DNA of 40,000 bases from Glandiceps talaboti (taxonomy: Eukaryota; Hemichordata; Enteropneusta; Spengelidae). The notes below the pieces were generated by a model. That model searched no databases, was not told the DNA's origin, and was given only the letters and a program-made list of their open reading frames with translations. Of this stretch, positions 29,206 to 39,704 are shown one piece after another; the first letter of the stretch is position 1; each line of letters starts with the position of its first letter. The stretch is taken from positions 20,082,151 to 20,122,150 of the forward strand of contig NC_135563.1 in the NCBI RefSeq assembly GCF_964340395.1. The letters are read 5' to 3'. The translations under genes were made by a program, and so were the position numbers.

Positions 29206-29955
29206 TCAAGCATCATAACTGGAATACCCCCCATCATGGTTATGGTTTTCTGTACCTTTCAAGGCTGGATAAAAGACACAGAGTACCACAGAGTCTTCTT
29301 CAGCTACCACGATATGTTTGTCATGCTCATTCATGTTGTAGATAGTGCCACTGTCAAGACCAATACGGGTTTGTACCGATTCCTCACCTTCTTTCCACTT
29401 GTACGTAGTTTTCCCACTGATGTAGTAGGCTGATTCCATATGATTCATGTATCCAAGCTTTGAGATTTGTCCACCATGGACAAAAGTGTTGGTAAAAGTC
29501 ACGGGGAATCCATCTTTCTTTAATAGTAGACGTCGACTGTATCCATGCCCCCAGTCGATATCTCGTTCGGTACCAATGACATCATTCAAGGACCGAGACA
29601 CGATACGATCATTTGAGGGGTCAGAATCTTCACAGTAGACGATGTACACTCTCATGCGTGTCTCCGCTGATAGTTGAGCAGATACACCAGAAGACAGTGC
29701 TATAAATTGGTCAGGTTTCATCGCATACGTTTGACTATTGCAAGTCTTGATACTTCCAGAACCAGTAATACAATAGTATATGTGATTCAGTTTTGGGTTC
29801 TCTGGAGATTTCAAATTCACCATAGTTTTGGCATCTATGGAAATCTCATAAGCTGAGTGACTCATTCTATCACTATCAGCTATCAGCTCTTTCCCTTGTA
29901 ACTCTGTATTAGGGAGAATTGTTATTTCGACATCTTGTGAATGACGGACAATCAT
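29206..29955 (-). CDS. ectC-like: Double-domain ectoine synthase-like protein, copy 2 (mosaic)
   Basis: The 249-residue product has the same two-half EctC architecture as the genes at 24024 and 34024, on the same strand. The C-terminal half keeps E174, Y206, H214, C226, E236 and H238. It differs from copy 1 at E7Q, G30R, N80K, M87L, S153T, H155T, L158F, C159V, Y160H, H163Q, S164I, L216V, T237N, G246S, F247Y and V249A. Most differences after residue 150 are the residues of copy 3, whereas the N-terminal half (ILPNTELQ, MSHSAYE, NHIYYCIT) and GHGY (136-139) are those of copy 1. The gene therefore looks like a 5'-copy-1/3'-copy-3 hybrid. An open frame continues upstream to an ATG at 30162 (318 residues). 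The added stretch is not Met-initiated in copy 1, is absent in copy 3 and runs through a likely intron with its AG at 30000-29999, so I place the start at MIVRH. Confidence 0.86.
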   Translation of the reverse strand: MIVRHSQDVEITILPNTELQGKELIADSDRMSHSAYEISIDAKTMVNLKSPENPKLNHIYYCITGSGSIKTCNSQTYAMKPDQFIALSSGVSAQLSAETRMRVYIVYCEDSDPSNDRIVSRSLNDVIGTERDIDWGHGYSRRLLLKKDGFPVTFTNTFVHGGQISKLGYMNHMESAYYISGKTTYKWKEGEESVQTRIGLDSGTIYNMNEHDKHIVVAEEDSVVLCVFYPALKGTENHNHDGGYSSYDA

Positions 29956-29998
29956 GGTTAGGTCTTCTTTAGTGTAGTCGACAGGAACACCGTCGGAA

Positions 29999-30018
29999 CT
30001 AAAGTGACAAATAAAAAA
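29999..30018 (-). promoter_or_regulatory. Predicted 3' splice site before copy 2 start
   Basis: The minus strand reads TTTTTTATTTGTCACTTTAG, the same site as in copy 1 with a longer T tract. The exon would begin at 29998, 43 nt before the ATG. Confidence 0.4.
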
Positions 30019-30576
30019 CATGCCATGAAGAAAAATATGATACCATGAATGTTTAGGAAAGAATTTATTAGTTTCAAAACTTTCCCAGGTATAGTTAAAA
30101 TTCATGGTTATAAAAAGTATGATATAACTCCTCCTTGAGTGATTGATGTGTTTTGTAAACAATCATATTGATAAGCTACTGAAAGTCATCATCTGCAACA
30201 TTATGCCACTTTAATAATTTCCTGATGTTGTAACAAGCTTTACACGAGATAAAACCGATCGGTGGATTTTAGATTGCTTCACTTTGCCCGCCAATAAAAT
30301 GCAGATCTTTGTCCTTGAAAATGTCACCACTTAAGCTCACGCCTTTGAGCGACGTATAAATTCTGTGTGAATGGAGATATGATAATTTACCCGATCACCG
30401 AGGCCACAGAATGTGTAGTGAAAACGGCCTTAAGTTTATATAATCATGAATGCCAAGCTTTCAAAGGCATGGTTGTGTTTATTGTCTGGGTTCTAGAGAA
30501 TTCAGAATTAATTGCTATCGTTTCAAGCATGCTATATTTCAAGGACAAGTAACGTATAAGCCTTATTTGATGTTTT

Positions 30577-30970
30577 TGTCATGAATTCGTATTTACTGTG
30601 TTTGGGTTCAGACATGACTCTGCTTATACATGTCATCAAACACCTAGTTAGAGAAATGAATATGGCTCACACGATATTAGTGTACCTATTGTCTTGACAC
30701 CCATTAGTCTTGCTGCTAGACGTTCGGGCTTTCTTTCGATGCTATAAGTATAAGCGAACGAAGTTCGCATGTGAGGGCCTGCCCGAACATGTTCCATCCT
30801 CGATAGCGTTGTTCGGCTGTGTATCGTATTTTATCGGAAGAACATCCGAGGGCTAGCTGATAGACTAGACACCCATGTGACCTATATTCATTTCTGTAAC
30901 TAGGTTTTTGGCGACATGTATAAGTAGTGTCATGTCTGAACCCAAACACAGTAATTACGAATTCATGACA
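30577..30970. mobile_element. Foldback/MITE-like element with ~92-bp inverted repeats
   Basis: The left end (TGTCATGAATTCG, then TTTGGGTTCAGACATGA) reappears reverse-complemented at the right end, with only scattered mismatches over about 92 bp on each side, down to GAAATGAATAT. The total is 394 bp with a unique core of about 210 bp and no coding potential for a transposase. Flanks are T-runs on both sides, so a target duplication cannot be read with certainty. The element is absent from the equivalent place in spacer unit 1, supporting insertion, although the unit-1 gap is larger than the element. Confidence 0.75.
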
Positions 30971-31340
30971 TTTTTTTCAGCCAAAACAGAGCAGAGTACA
31001 CATCAAACAATGCAACTATTTGTTATCTGCAGAGGGATGACGCTAGTGAATCATAACATGTCGACATACATGTAGATACTACAGGGCAGCTATACACTTT
31101 CAAATTGTTACCTATGATATACCTATGAAATATGATATACTGCTAGCAATTTTAGGTCCAAATTAATTGAGAAATTGAACAATTATGAAAGTGTTACAGT
31201 GAGCAATGTTCTATAGCAAGTATTTTAATTATATTTGGGGAAACTACTGAACTATCCCAAAACGTTGAATACCAATAAAAGTCAATATAAACTGAAATAC
31301 TACAAAATATCTGATCATAACATGGGTGTGTGTGTGTGTG

Positions 31341-32726
31341 TGGGGGGGGGGGGGTATATACCCCTCTTAGATCACTATTCACCAGGAAGTAAAAGCTCTA
31401 ATTCACTATTTACCAGAATCTCAAGATATCAATTCACGTTCACTATTCACCAGTAAATCTTGTGTAACTTCACCAATATCAAACATACAATTTTGTCAGT
31501 GTATGGGTTGGAATGTAGACCAGATACGCGCACACATATGAGTTAACATTAGTTAGGGACCGGTCAGTTTCTCTGGTATCTGATTTCTCAATCGAGCCAA
31601 CGAAAATACACTGACTCCGCCTGTAAAACTGAAAGCAGGCTATCACGTATTCCTAAATATGATGACTACCCCCCCTCCCCGATATCGTGACTCAGAGTGG
31701 ACTGCTTTATAAGACAGCACCATCATGTAATTAGCGACGACAGGGTTGAAATATTCAAAACAATGTTTAATAGCATCTTCACAGTAATAGGGGGGGGGGC
31801 TCGAGATGGTAATATGTACACCTCTCATATGACATGGGTCCTAGGAGTCGCTCCCTAGAAGCTGTGGAGGTTTATTGACTCTCAACGCCTTTTTAGGCTA
31901 TTCAGACCTTTTGGGGCAGTAATTACCACAATTTCCAATCTTTACAAGACAACATCAACATGTAGTTAGCTACTACATAGGGCTGAAATATTAAAAAGAA
32001 CGTTTAATAGCATCTTGACAGTAAAATATCGGGGGGGGGGGGAGAGCTTGAGATAGGGAGATTTCCACTTCTCATTGTTGATGGGATGATAAGAGCTCTG
32101 GAGGTTGTCTTACGCTTAACTCCAATTTTTAAAGCTCATTCGGACCCTTTCAGACAATAATAATACCCAAGCTTTACAAGACAGCTGCATTTCAAAACCT
32201 ATTCTCTATATATGGTTGAATTGAAATGTGGTTTTAAACTAAAGTTAAACGCCATCATTACAGTAAAGATCAGTGTACCGTCTCCCCCTCATACACAACT
32301 TGGTGTATTATGTCATTTTGTTAACTGATACCTGGTTGGACGATAAATATGTGATTTCTCAAGGCCATTCGCGTGAACCAATAGAAAATTCCGTAATTAA
32401 AGGTTGAAGTAGATCAGAGGCAGTAGTGACATCAGAGCACACATGTCATTCAAAGTGAACTGGGTCAGAAGTCGCTACTAGCGTCTAATCGAGGTTAAAA
32501 TTCACAATTTTCATTCATCTAAAATTATGTCATTGATGATTCACGGACTTAATTTACAAGCATTCGCCATTCAAGTTCGAAAATAATGATCATTCACCAA
32601 TAACGCAATATTCACCAATTCACCATTCACGCATTTAAAGAAGATGCGTTCACCATTCACACACTAAAATATTATTTAAACGATTCACCATTCCAGCATA
32701 AGGTATATACCCCCCTCCCTCCTCCC
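31341..32726. mobile_element. Putative element bounded by GGTATATACC, unit 2 copy
   Basis: This is the better preserved copy, with GGTATATACC at both ends. TTCACTATTCACC-like motifs are clustered within about 110 bp of the left end and about 190 bp of the right end. The arrangement resembles repeated subterminal binding sites of some DNA transposons, but since the terminal palindrome reads the same on both strands, the inverted-repeat argument is weak. It could instead be a boundary of older satellite sequence. Confidence 0.35.
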
Positions 32727-33937
32727 CCTAACATTTGTGGCTGAGTGTTTGGAGATACGTAAAATAATTGTCCCGGTTGCTGATACACAATAAGGAGAGA
32801 GCAATTCCTACATAGATCTAATTTACTATAGTAAACAAATTCACATCTGAAGATAATATATCCTGAATTAGGACGTGTATAACGCAGTTACTGTATTTAA
32901 CAGCGCACAGGTGTATGATAAGCGGACGACATGCCGACACATTTCAAGATTTGCACCGTATGGTGATGTCAGATTACACTACGCCTATAAAGTGTCATCC
33001 TCTATAGTAATATAACTTCTTATATACTTATAAAACTACTAAATGCGTCACTGTATAGAAACATAGCAAGGCAATGCATGGTAAAGCGGCAAAGAAGGAG
33101 CATGACCAACCTTACTTCACCGTCTGCCTGCTGCAAAATAGGGGAGTGCTATAATCTTTGAACTGTGCAGCTGACACGTGATAACCCTTTGAAGCACAAT
33201 CCGAAGGACGCGACAAAATAAATGTTTGCCAGGCCGTGACCCCTGGTTTCTTGCATGGTATAGTTAAGGAACAAGCAGGTCAGAAGGGGGGGGGGGGGCT
33301 GAGGAGAAAATTGGGGGGGGGGGACGAAAGGAATGGTGCGAAGGGAGAAAGGGGCTTGAAAATTCTGATGGTTCGAAAGGGATGAAAGATTATTATAGTG
33401 ACTTTTCGTGGGAAAACTATTTACACCCTTCTGTCCCTGGGTGTTAACGTACAAACAGGACATCACATATTATGACTTGTCAGTAACACTGACGAATGGA
33501 CTGCGTCAGGGCTAATTACAAGAAATTAATGTCCAGGAGTAAGGGCAAACTAATTATATTAAAATGCATTGAAGTGTCAAGGAGTCACCTTCTCTCGATC
33601 AAATCTGAAACTATTTTATCAAAAGATACTTTACGATAGATCATCTAAATATCTACCACGTTTGCTTAAATTCTAAGTTACAAATTACAACAAGTTTTCG
33701 TCCAAGACATGTCATCAACGTTCTTACTTACTAATTCATAATATGAACTATATGACGACGTGGCCTTCATTTGGTTGAACTGAAGATCACAAAATACAGT
33801 GATATTGGACTATCTCACAGTTGTGTCAGATTTGATTGAAACCGGTCCATGCATGTAAGAGGTGTACATGAACACTTAAGTTGGACATTTTTGGTCATTT
33901 GACCTTGGACATAGAGGCTAAAGCTTTTTAATGAACT

Positions 33938-33968
33938 GGTTGATTGGTTGGTTGGTTGGTTGGTTGGG
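33938..33968. repeat. Short (GGTT)n tract 3' of copy 3
   Basis: About five GGTT units occupy the place equivalent to the end of the compound tract after copy 2. The GACT expansion is absent here. Confidence 0.9.
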
Positions 33969-34023
33969 TGATTAAGTGAAGAATTCCTATGCTTCACACC
34001 AATGTCTCAATGCGTCGTGCACT

Positions 34024-34776
34024 TCAAGTGTCATAACTTGAATAACCCCCATCATGATTATGGTTTTCTGTACCGCTCAAGGCTGGATAAAAGACACAGA
34101 GTACCACAGAGTCTTCTTCAGCTACCAATATATGTTTGTCATGCTCATTCATGTTGTAGATAGTGCCACTGTCAAGACCAATACGGGTTTGTACCGATTC
34201 CTCACCTTCTTTCCACTTGTACGTAGTTTTCCCACTGATGTAGTAGGCAGATTCCATATGATTCATGTATCCAAGCTTTGACATTTGTCCACCATGGACA
34301 AAAGTGTTGGTAAGCGTCACGGGGAATCCATCTTTCTTTAATAGTAGACGTCGACTGTAACCGCGCTTCCAGTCGATATCTCGTTCAGTACCAATGACAT
34401 CATTCAAGGACCGAGACACGATACGATCATTTGAGGGGTCAGAATCTTCACAGTAGACGATGTACACTCTCATGCGTGTCTCAGCTGATAGTTGAGCAGA
34501 TACACCAGAAGACATTGCTATAAATTGATCAGGTTTCATAGCATACGTTTGACTATTGCAAGTCTTGATACTTCCAGAACCAGAAATACAATAATACATG
34601 TGATTCAGTTTTGGGTTCTCTGGAGATTTCAAATTCACCATAGTCTTGGCATCTATGGAAATCTCATAGGCTGTGTGACCCATTCCATCACCATCAGCTA
34701 CCAGTTCTTTCCCTTGTAATTCTGTATTACTAGGAAGTGTGGTTATCAGAACATCTTCAGAATGACGGACAATCAT
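34024..34776 (-). CDS. ectC-like: Double-domain ectoine synthase-like protein, copy 3
   Basis: The 250-residue product is one residue longer than the other two copies because of an extra Ser in LPSNTELQ near residue 16. The EctC signatures of the C-terminal half are intact: YSRRLLLKKDG, NHMESAYYISG, YNMNEHDKH, LCVFYP and GTENHNHDGGY, all shifted by one residue. Distinct features are KRGYSRR instead of GHGYSRR, TLTNTFVHGGQ after the DGFPV segment, NHMYYCIS in the N-terminal half and a C-terminus in SSYDT. The start is forced: an in-frame TGA lies seven codons upstream of the ATG that gives MIVRHSEDV. A strong 3' splice site sits 37 nt upstream of that ATG, so the first coding exon probably begins with a short untranslated leader. 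Upstream sequence is unrelated to that of copies 1 and 2. An ATTAAA-type signal on the minus strand lies near 33931-33926, about 95 nt past the stop; its use as a poly(A) signal is only a guess. Confidence 0.87.
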   Translation of the reverse strand: MIVRHSEDVLITTLPSNTELQGKELVADGDGMGHTAYEISIDAKTMVNLKSPENPKLNHMYYCISGSGSIKTCNSQTYAMKPDQFIAMSSGVSAQLSAETRMRVYIVYCEDSDPSNDRIVSRSLNDVIGTERDIDWKRGYSRRLLLKKDGFPVTLTNTFVHGGQMSKLGYMNHMESAYYISGKTTYKWKEGEESVQTRIGLDSGTIYNMNEHDKHILVAEEDSVVLCVFYPALSGTENHNHDGGYSSYDT

Positions 34777-34813
34777 ATTTAATACGTTAACTTCTCAGGA
34801 TTTTTAACCGTGA

Positions 34814-34832
34814 CTGAAACAGTGAAAAACAG
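34814..34832 (-). promoter_or_regulatory. Predicted 3' splice site before copy 3 start
   Basis: The minus strand reads CTGTTTTTCACTGTTTCAG, a pyrimidine tract ending in CAG. The exon would start at 34813, leaving a 37-nt untranslated leader before the ATG at 34776-34774. The stop codon in frame upstream fits a leader rather than coding sequence. The matching donor exon is not identified. Confidence 0.55.
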
Positions 34833-37800
34833 AAATCATAAATTTTCCCATAGTAGATTTTTCGTGTTCGAGAAACCTAATAAACATGTAGTGACCCATT
34901 GGGTGCATAAAACAAATTCCTTGATATACAATTACATGTAAGCTTTTGTCAAGTGATCAATTATTCCCACAATAGTGGTTTGAGTTTATTCTAAAGTTAC
35001 ATAACATTTACCAACGGACGCTCTTATGCTCTTTGTCTAACAAAGTGTGTTGCGTCTGTGTAGGAGGGTACCTCCATCGTTTATATGAGAAACCTGAATA
35101 TCAAACACTTTGGAGAGTTTTGTTTGCTTCACTTTAATAAGATATCTTGCAGATAATTTCGAACAATACTCAGTAGCTGTTGAATGAATGTGAAAGGTTC
35201 TCTTCAGACTCTGACCTTGGAGTATAATTCCTCCAAGCTCTGACGATGCAGTGACCTGGATATTCATACTAATATAATAGAGGTCAGAGAGTGGTCCACA
35301 TATGTCTAAACTCAGACCACTATATTTTCTACATTCTCACAAACCAAAAGCTGTTATTTTTTCGCTCTTGACGGTGCCGTAAAAGAAAGTGTGGTTTACA
35401 ACGATGGTGGCAGTAATCTCTCCAGTGAGGACCGGCTAATGACACCGGGGTAGTAGTACTACTAGTACTACTAGACTCGTCTTAGGTCTAAATAACGCTT
35501 ACTCGATAATCTTATTATCTGTACATGTCAGCACACAGAAGCAAAGTAATGCTTGTTTAGTGAAAAACAGAAGTCACTAACCTTACTTTCTACCCGAGTA
35601 AAACTTGCTGCAACATATGCAAAGAGGAGTATTATTGTACAGTACAATTCACGTTCAACTTGGTGTCTGAATTGAAGGACTTAACTGAGTACTCCTATCT
35701 CAGTGCTAGGTCGGTATTCGTGTATTTATTACCAAGTTAGGGAGTCCACATTTCCCTACGAAATAGTGTAGGCTTGCATCGTTTTATAAAGTAAATTCAG
35801 AAACCATGCATTGTATTTCTCCCTGTTTCACATTTCTCTATGTTTGGAGTTCACCACTCCTATTCAACCGCCGTTCGGTTTTCTAACCATTCGTCTCTAT
35901 TATTATTTCTGTTTTCTTTTTCATGCTTGTATTTTATATTAAATTTTCACTCTCATTTTATTCATTTTAGAACAATATCGGAGCCCTGGATAGAAAGGGA
36001 AACTGTTTTAACTCTTAACTGTTATTCTTTATGTTTACCGACATATATTTTTGTCAATTTCACGTAAAATGAATGAACCCATTTTGAAGAAAATTATCGA
36101 AATATTTTAGAATGTGGACAAAATCAATCAATCTTGAACTGAAAGGAAATGTTTATATAATATTTGCACAACGATTAACATGAGATGAGTTATTATTAGA
36201 ATCCGAAACAAGGAAAACCCAGACCACTGCCAACAATGTTGAACAAATCTTACATCAAACCCAGTATGGTTTCCTAATTGGTAACATCACATATTACATG
36301 CCACGTTCTATATGTGACGTGAACTTGAACTGAATAATCGAAAAAAATTCGGAAACAGTCGGTATTCTCCAACAAGTATCACTATGGTAAATTATATGTT
36401 TCCCTTTTGTATACTCTTATTAGTACGTACAATGTTGGACTTCAATGAGTAATGATTCATATTTGTTGTCTAAAACTGACACATTTTTGTTCAATTTCCT
36501 ATGTTATATATTATTCTTGTTTAAGACTTATTATTTGCCTAGAGAGGTGCAAGATGAAAATAAAAGTCAAGCTAATACATGTGTGATGGCGCTGTTACAA
36601 TCGAGGTGAAACCTCGGCCGGGGTTTATGATAGTATGTTCATACATTTACTGTAAAACATACCACGAAAACGTTGAATCAGTAAATTGCAAGGGATGTTG
36701 TAGAAGTTGACACATAAACCCATATTACAGGTCCAGCATAAGGGATACGTTTCAAAATATGTCATAATTTGTTAACCAATGAATCTCGTGTATCATGTTA
36801 TGCATATTATAATAATGTGTACGTAAATGATTGCATCATAAAAATAAACTTGACAAAATTTAACGTCTTGTCAACAAAATATAATAGGTGTTTCCAACTA
36901 CTTGGTTTATCTGTCTAAGGTTACACGTCTTCTCGTTTTCTAATGCCAAATGATTCATCACCGGAAAGCAAAGAAGAGTCAAGAGAATGAAGACCGCCAA
37001 AAGAACTGCAGATTTTCGGCTTTATAATCTAAAAAAGTAGTAAAAGCACTTGAAAATAAAAGTCAGGCAACGTAATCAAAACAATGACAAATTGTGCAGT
37101 CATATATATATATTCCTTATTTAAAACTTTGTGTACGTTGATAGCATGACCATATATAGTCATTTATGTTTATTAAATTTACATACACTGTCTATGTGCG
37201 AAATTGAACAAGAAAAACAAAACGACGTGTAATTTTGTGCATATCAGTAGATTCTGACATTGTCATTATAAGACATTTTGTTTTTAATCACCCGACATAG
37301 ATTTTAATTTTGTTAGAATTTGACAATTTAAAGTTAACACATACTATATTTCTCCCCTTCATTTTTAATTCATTCACACATTACACATTGTACCCTTTTC
37401 TGTGATTAGTATCATATTGTCTATCTGTAGAAAACAAACGGACATGAATGTGTCCTTTCTTCAGTGTAGCAGTTAAGCGCAACTAAAGTTACTGTCCGTG
37501 TAATGTATATCAATATCCTGCTATCCAGGTTTCTGTGAACTGCCGCTACCTTTTTATAATTGGTATTTTATGAGTACATATCAGCCTGAGTATCCATGAC
37601 ACCGCATTGTACTTTATGCAGGGTGTGAAATGAGAAGAATGATATATTACTTTATTTTATATTTAATTTCATTCCCTGTAGTATATTCTCGACACTTTGT
37701 AGATTAATAAAGTAAGCCCATTTGACACTGAAGTAATTATTTTGAAATATACTAGTACTTTGACAGATAGCTGTACTTTTTTTCCATCTTAATGTAACAC

Positions 37801-39704
37801 ACTGCAATAAAATCGTCATTAGCTGCGATTCACCACACCGTTAGAGATTAAAGAAGCGCCGCCAACGACGACGGGTTTGCGTTGGTACTCTCGTGTAATG
37901 TGAACATGCGCGTATTAACACAATTCCCAATTTCCGAATTCCCATTTACGTATGCATATTAATCATGTACCCTGTCCAATAGTCTTGTGTTATGCTTCTT
38001 TGTCATTCAATTCTATATATGAATATCATCAACCTCATGTTTGTATTAAAGCTGCACTAGATGCAACTGGAACGTTTTGAAAATGTTTTGTTAGGTAAAA
38101 TAACTTACTCATCATATCGTACACCATGAACAGTATCACATCACTTGTAGATAAACGTATTTTTGTATCTGTACACTTGATCAAATCATATTTTTTTTTT
38201 GTTCCGCACCCAAAAAAACAGTTTTTAGTGAATGTATCTTGGTTATTTGGGGAAAAATATCACAGTTGCATGTTCAATAGAGTGAATAACATTCCCATGT
38301 GATTTATTTGCCCGTAATCATCGAGTCACCTGTCATTGCCGAAGAAAACAAACACAGTGTTGGTTGTCCGAGTTTTGCAAGGTTGACCTTCGACCCGACC
38401 TCTAACACTTGTAAATGGCTGTATACCCTACCCTGGTTGCAGGATCGAACAAAGTAGTCATAGGATGTGTATATGACAGCTCAAGTTTTTTCCCCCAGGG
38501 GACCAGAGTAAGATAGACACCACACTAGTATTTCATTTATTTCTGTCTAGTTATCGCTCTGACGTGTACACTCAAACGTATATTATGAAAAGAAATAAAT
38601 ATGAATTATTAAACTTTGCGAGTCATGGCATTGAAGTCTGTTATTTGAATGACATTTATAATTTAGTTGCCATTTTTATGAAAATAGAATACATTTTGTA
38701 TACACTAAAACAATTAAGGAAAGTTGCAGAACTTGTAAGACAAGCTAAAAAGGAGGGCATAGAGGGTATTGATTTATACTTACATTTTAAAATGTATGTT
38801 TTTAACAGTGACTGTTTGTCAAAATGTTGACTAAGTCATTATTTGACATGCAATATATTATTTCTATCTTGACATCTTTCACTTTTGATCCATTTATTTT
38901 CTTTTTCAATTTTCTTATCATTGATTTATGAAGTTTCATTGACATTTTTTTCAATATAAGCATGACTTTAACTGTTACAAAAAGGGACAAGCAAGAAAAA
39001 CTTACAACAAAGAGTATCCACGGAGTGACGCATATACCAGATAAACTTGTGGGTGCTTTATTTTCACATATTGACCTACTAGTATTTAGAGAGTTAGAGT
39101 TCTCCGAGTAGTTCTCCGCGTCCAGCTACCTTTTCATCCGTTCAAAGCAAGGCAAAATACTGTGCTACTATTAAGATATACAGGAATAATTATAATAAGA
39201 ACAAGAATCTCACCAGATTGGAAGATTTGATGTGAGAGAGTAAACAATGACGAAAAGTTATGAAATAGAGAAGCATCAGGCAAAGGTAAGTTAGTGTAAT
39301 CTATCATGTTTTACTTATACCTCAGGCCGCATTTTGTGGTCTGAGCTTGTAGAGTAATATTTACTTTTTTCAAGGTCAGGAATGGAGACGTTCAGAAGTG
39401 TATTACTCTATAATGTACACGTCAATGGCCTTTCCGATTGGCACTTACATGTAAACGGATGATGTTATTATTTCCCAATGTACATTTTCTATAAAACTCA
39501 CATCACTTTTATAGCCCACTGTATAACACAATCTGACCGAGTATTGAATGACGTAATAGTCAAAATCTGATACATTACCCGAACCATGGTGTATGGCACT
39601 AGTATGTGATTTGAATACTGTATGAAGTATTGACCGACTCATGACAGCATGATCGTGAATGTCAGGTAATGGTCGCTGGACTAGTATATTGGCAAATATG
39701 AAAT
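34833..39704. other. Upstream flank of copy 3 and beyond, no confident gene
   Basis: This sequence is unrelated to the upstream flanks of copies 1 and 2. It contains a weak exon-like stretch on the minus strand near 35070-35270 and an 88-codon plus-strand frame at 38564-38830 without recognised motifs. Any first exon or promoter of copy 3 should lie here. Confidence 0.55.

Larger units (their letters stand above)
29956..34023. repeat. Tandem segmental duplication, spacer unit 2
   Basis: This spacer between genes 2 and 3 is the second copy of the unit at 24774-29205. It shares long nearly identical runs with it, for example the stretch around GTATGGGTTGGAATGTAGAC at 25502 and 31502. It carries an extra 394-bp inverted-repeat element and lacks the 960-bp block of unit 1. 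The homology stops at the start codon of gene 3, beyond which sequence is unique. Confidence 0.9.

Noticed and set aside
29956-30162. N-terminal extension of copy 2 to an ATG at 30162
   Set aside because: The ATG is not conserved in copy 1, the region is absent in copy 3, and a likely splice acceptor lies inside it.
30367-30552. 61-codon plus-strand frame also open in spacer unit 1 (about 25190-25329)
   Set aside because: Shared only because the spacer is duplicated; no motif and different ends in the two copies.
38564-38830. 88-codon plus-strand frame with a Lys-rich helix-like end
   Set aside because: No recognised motif and AT-rich codon use similar to surrounding non-coding DNA.
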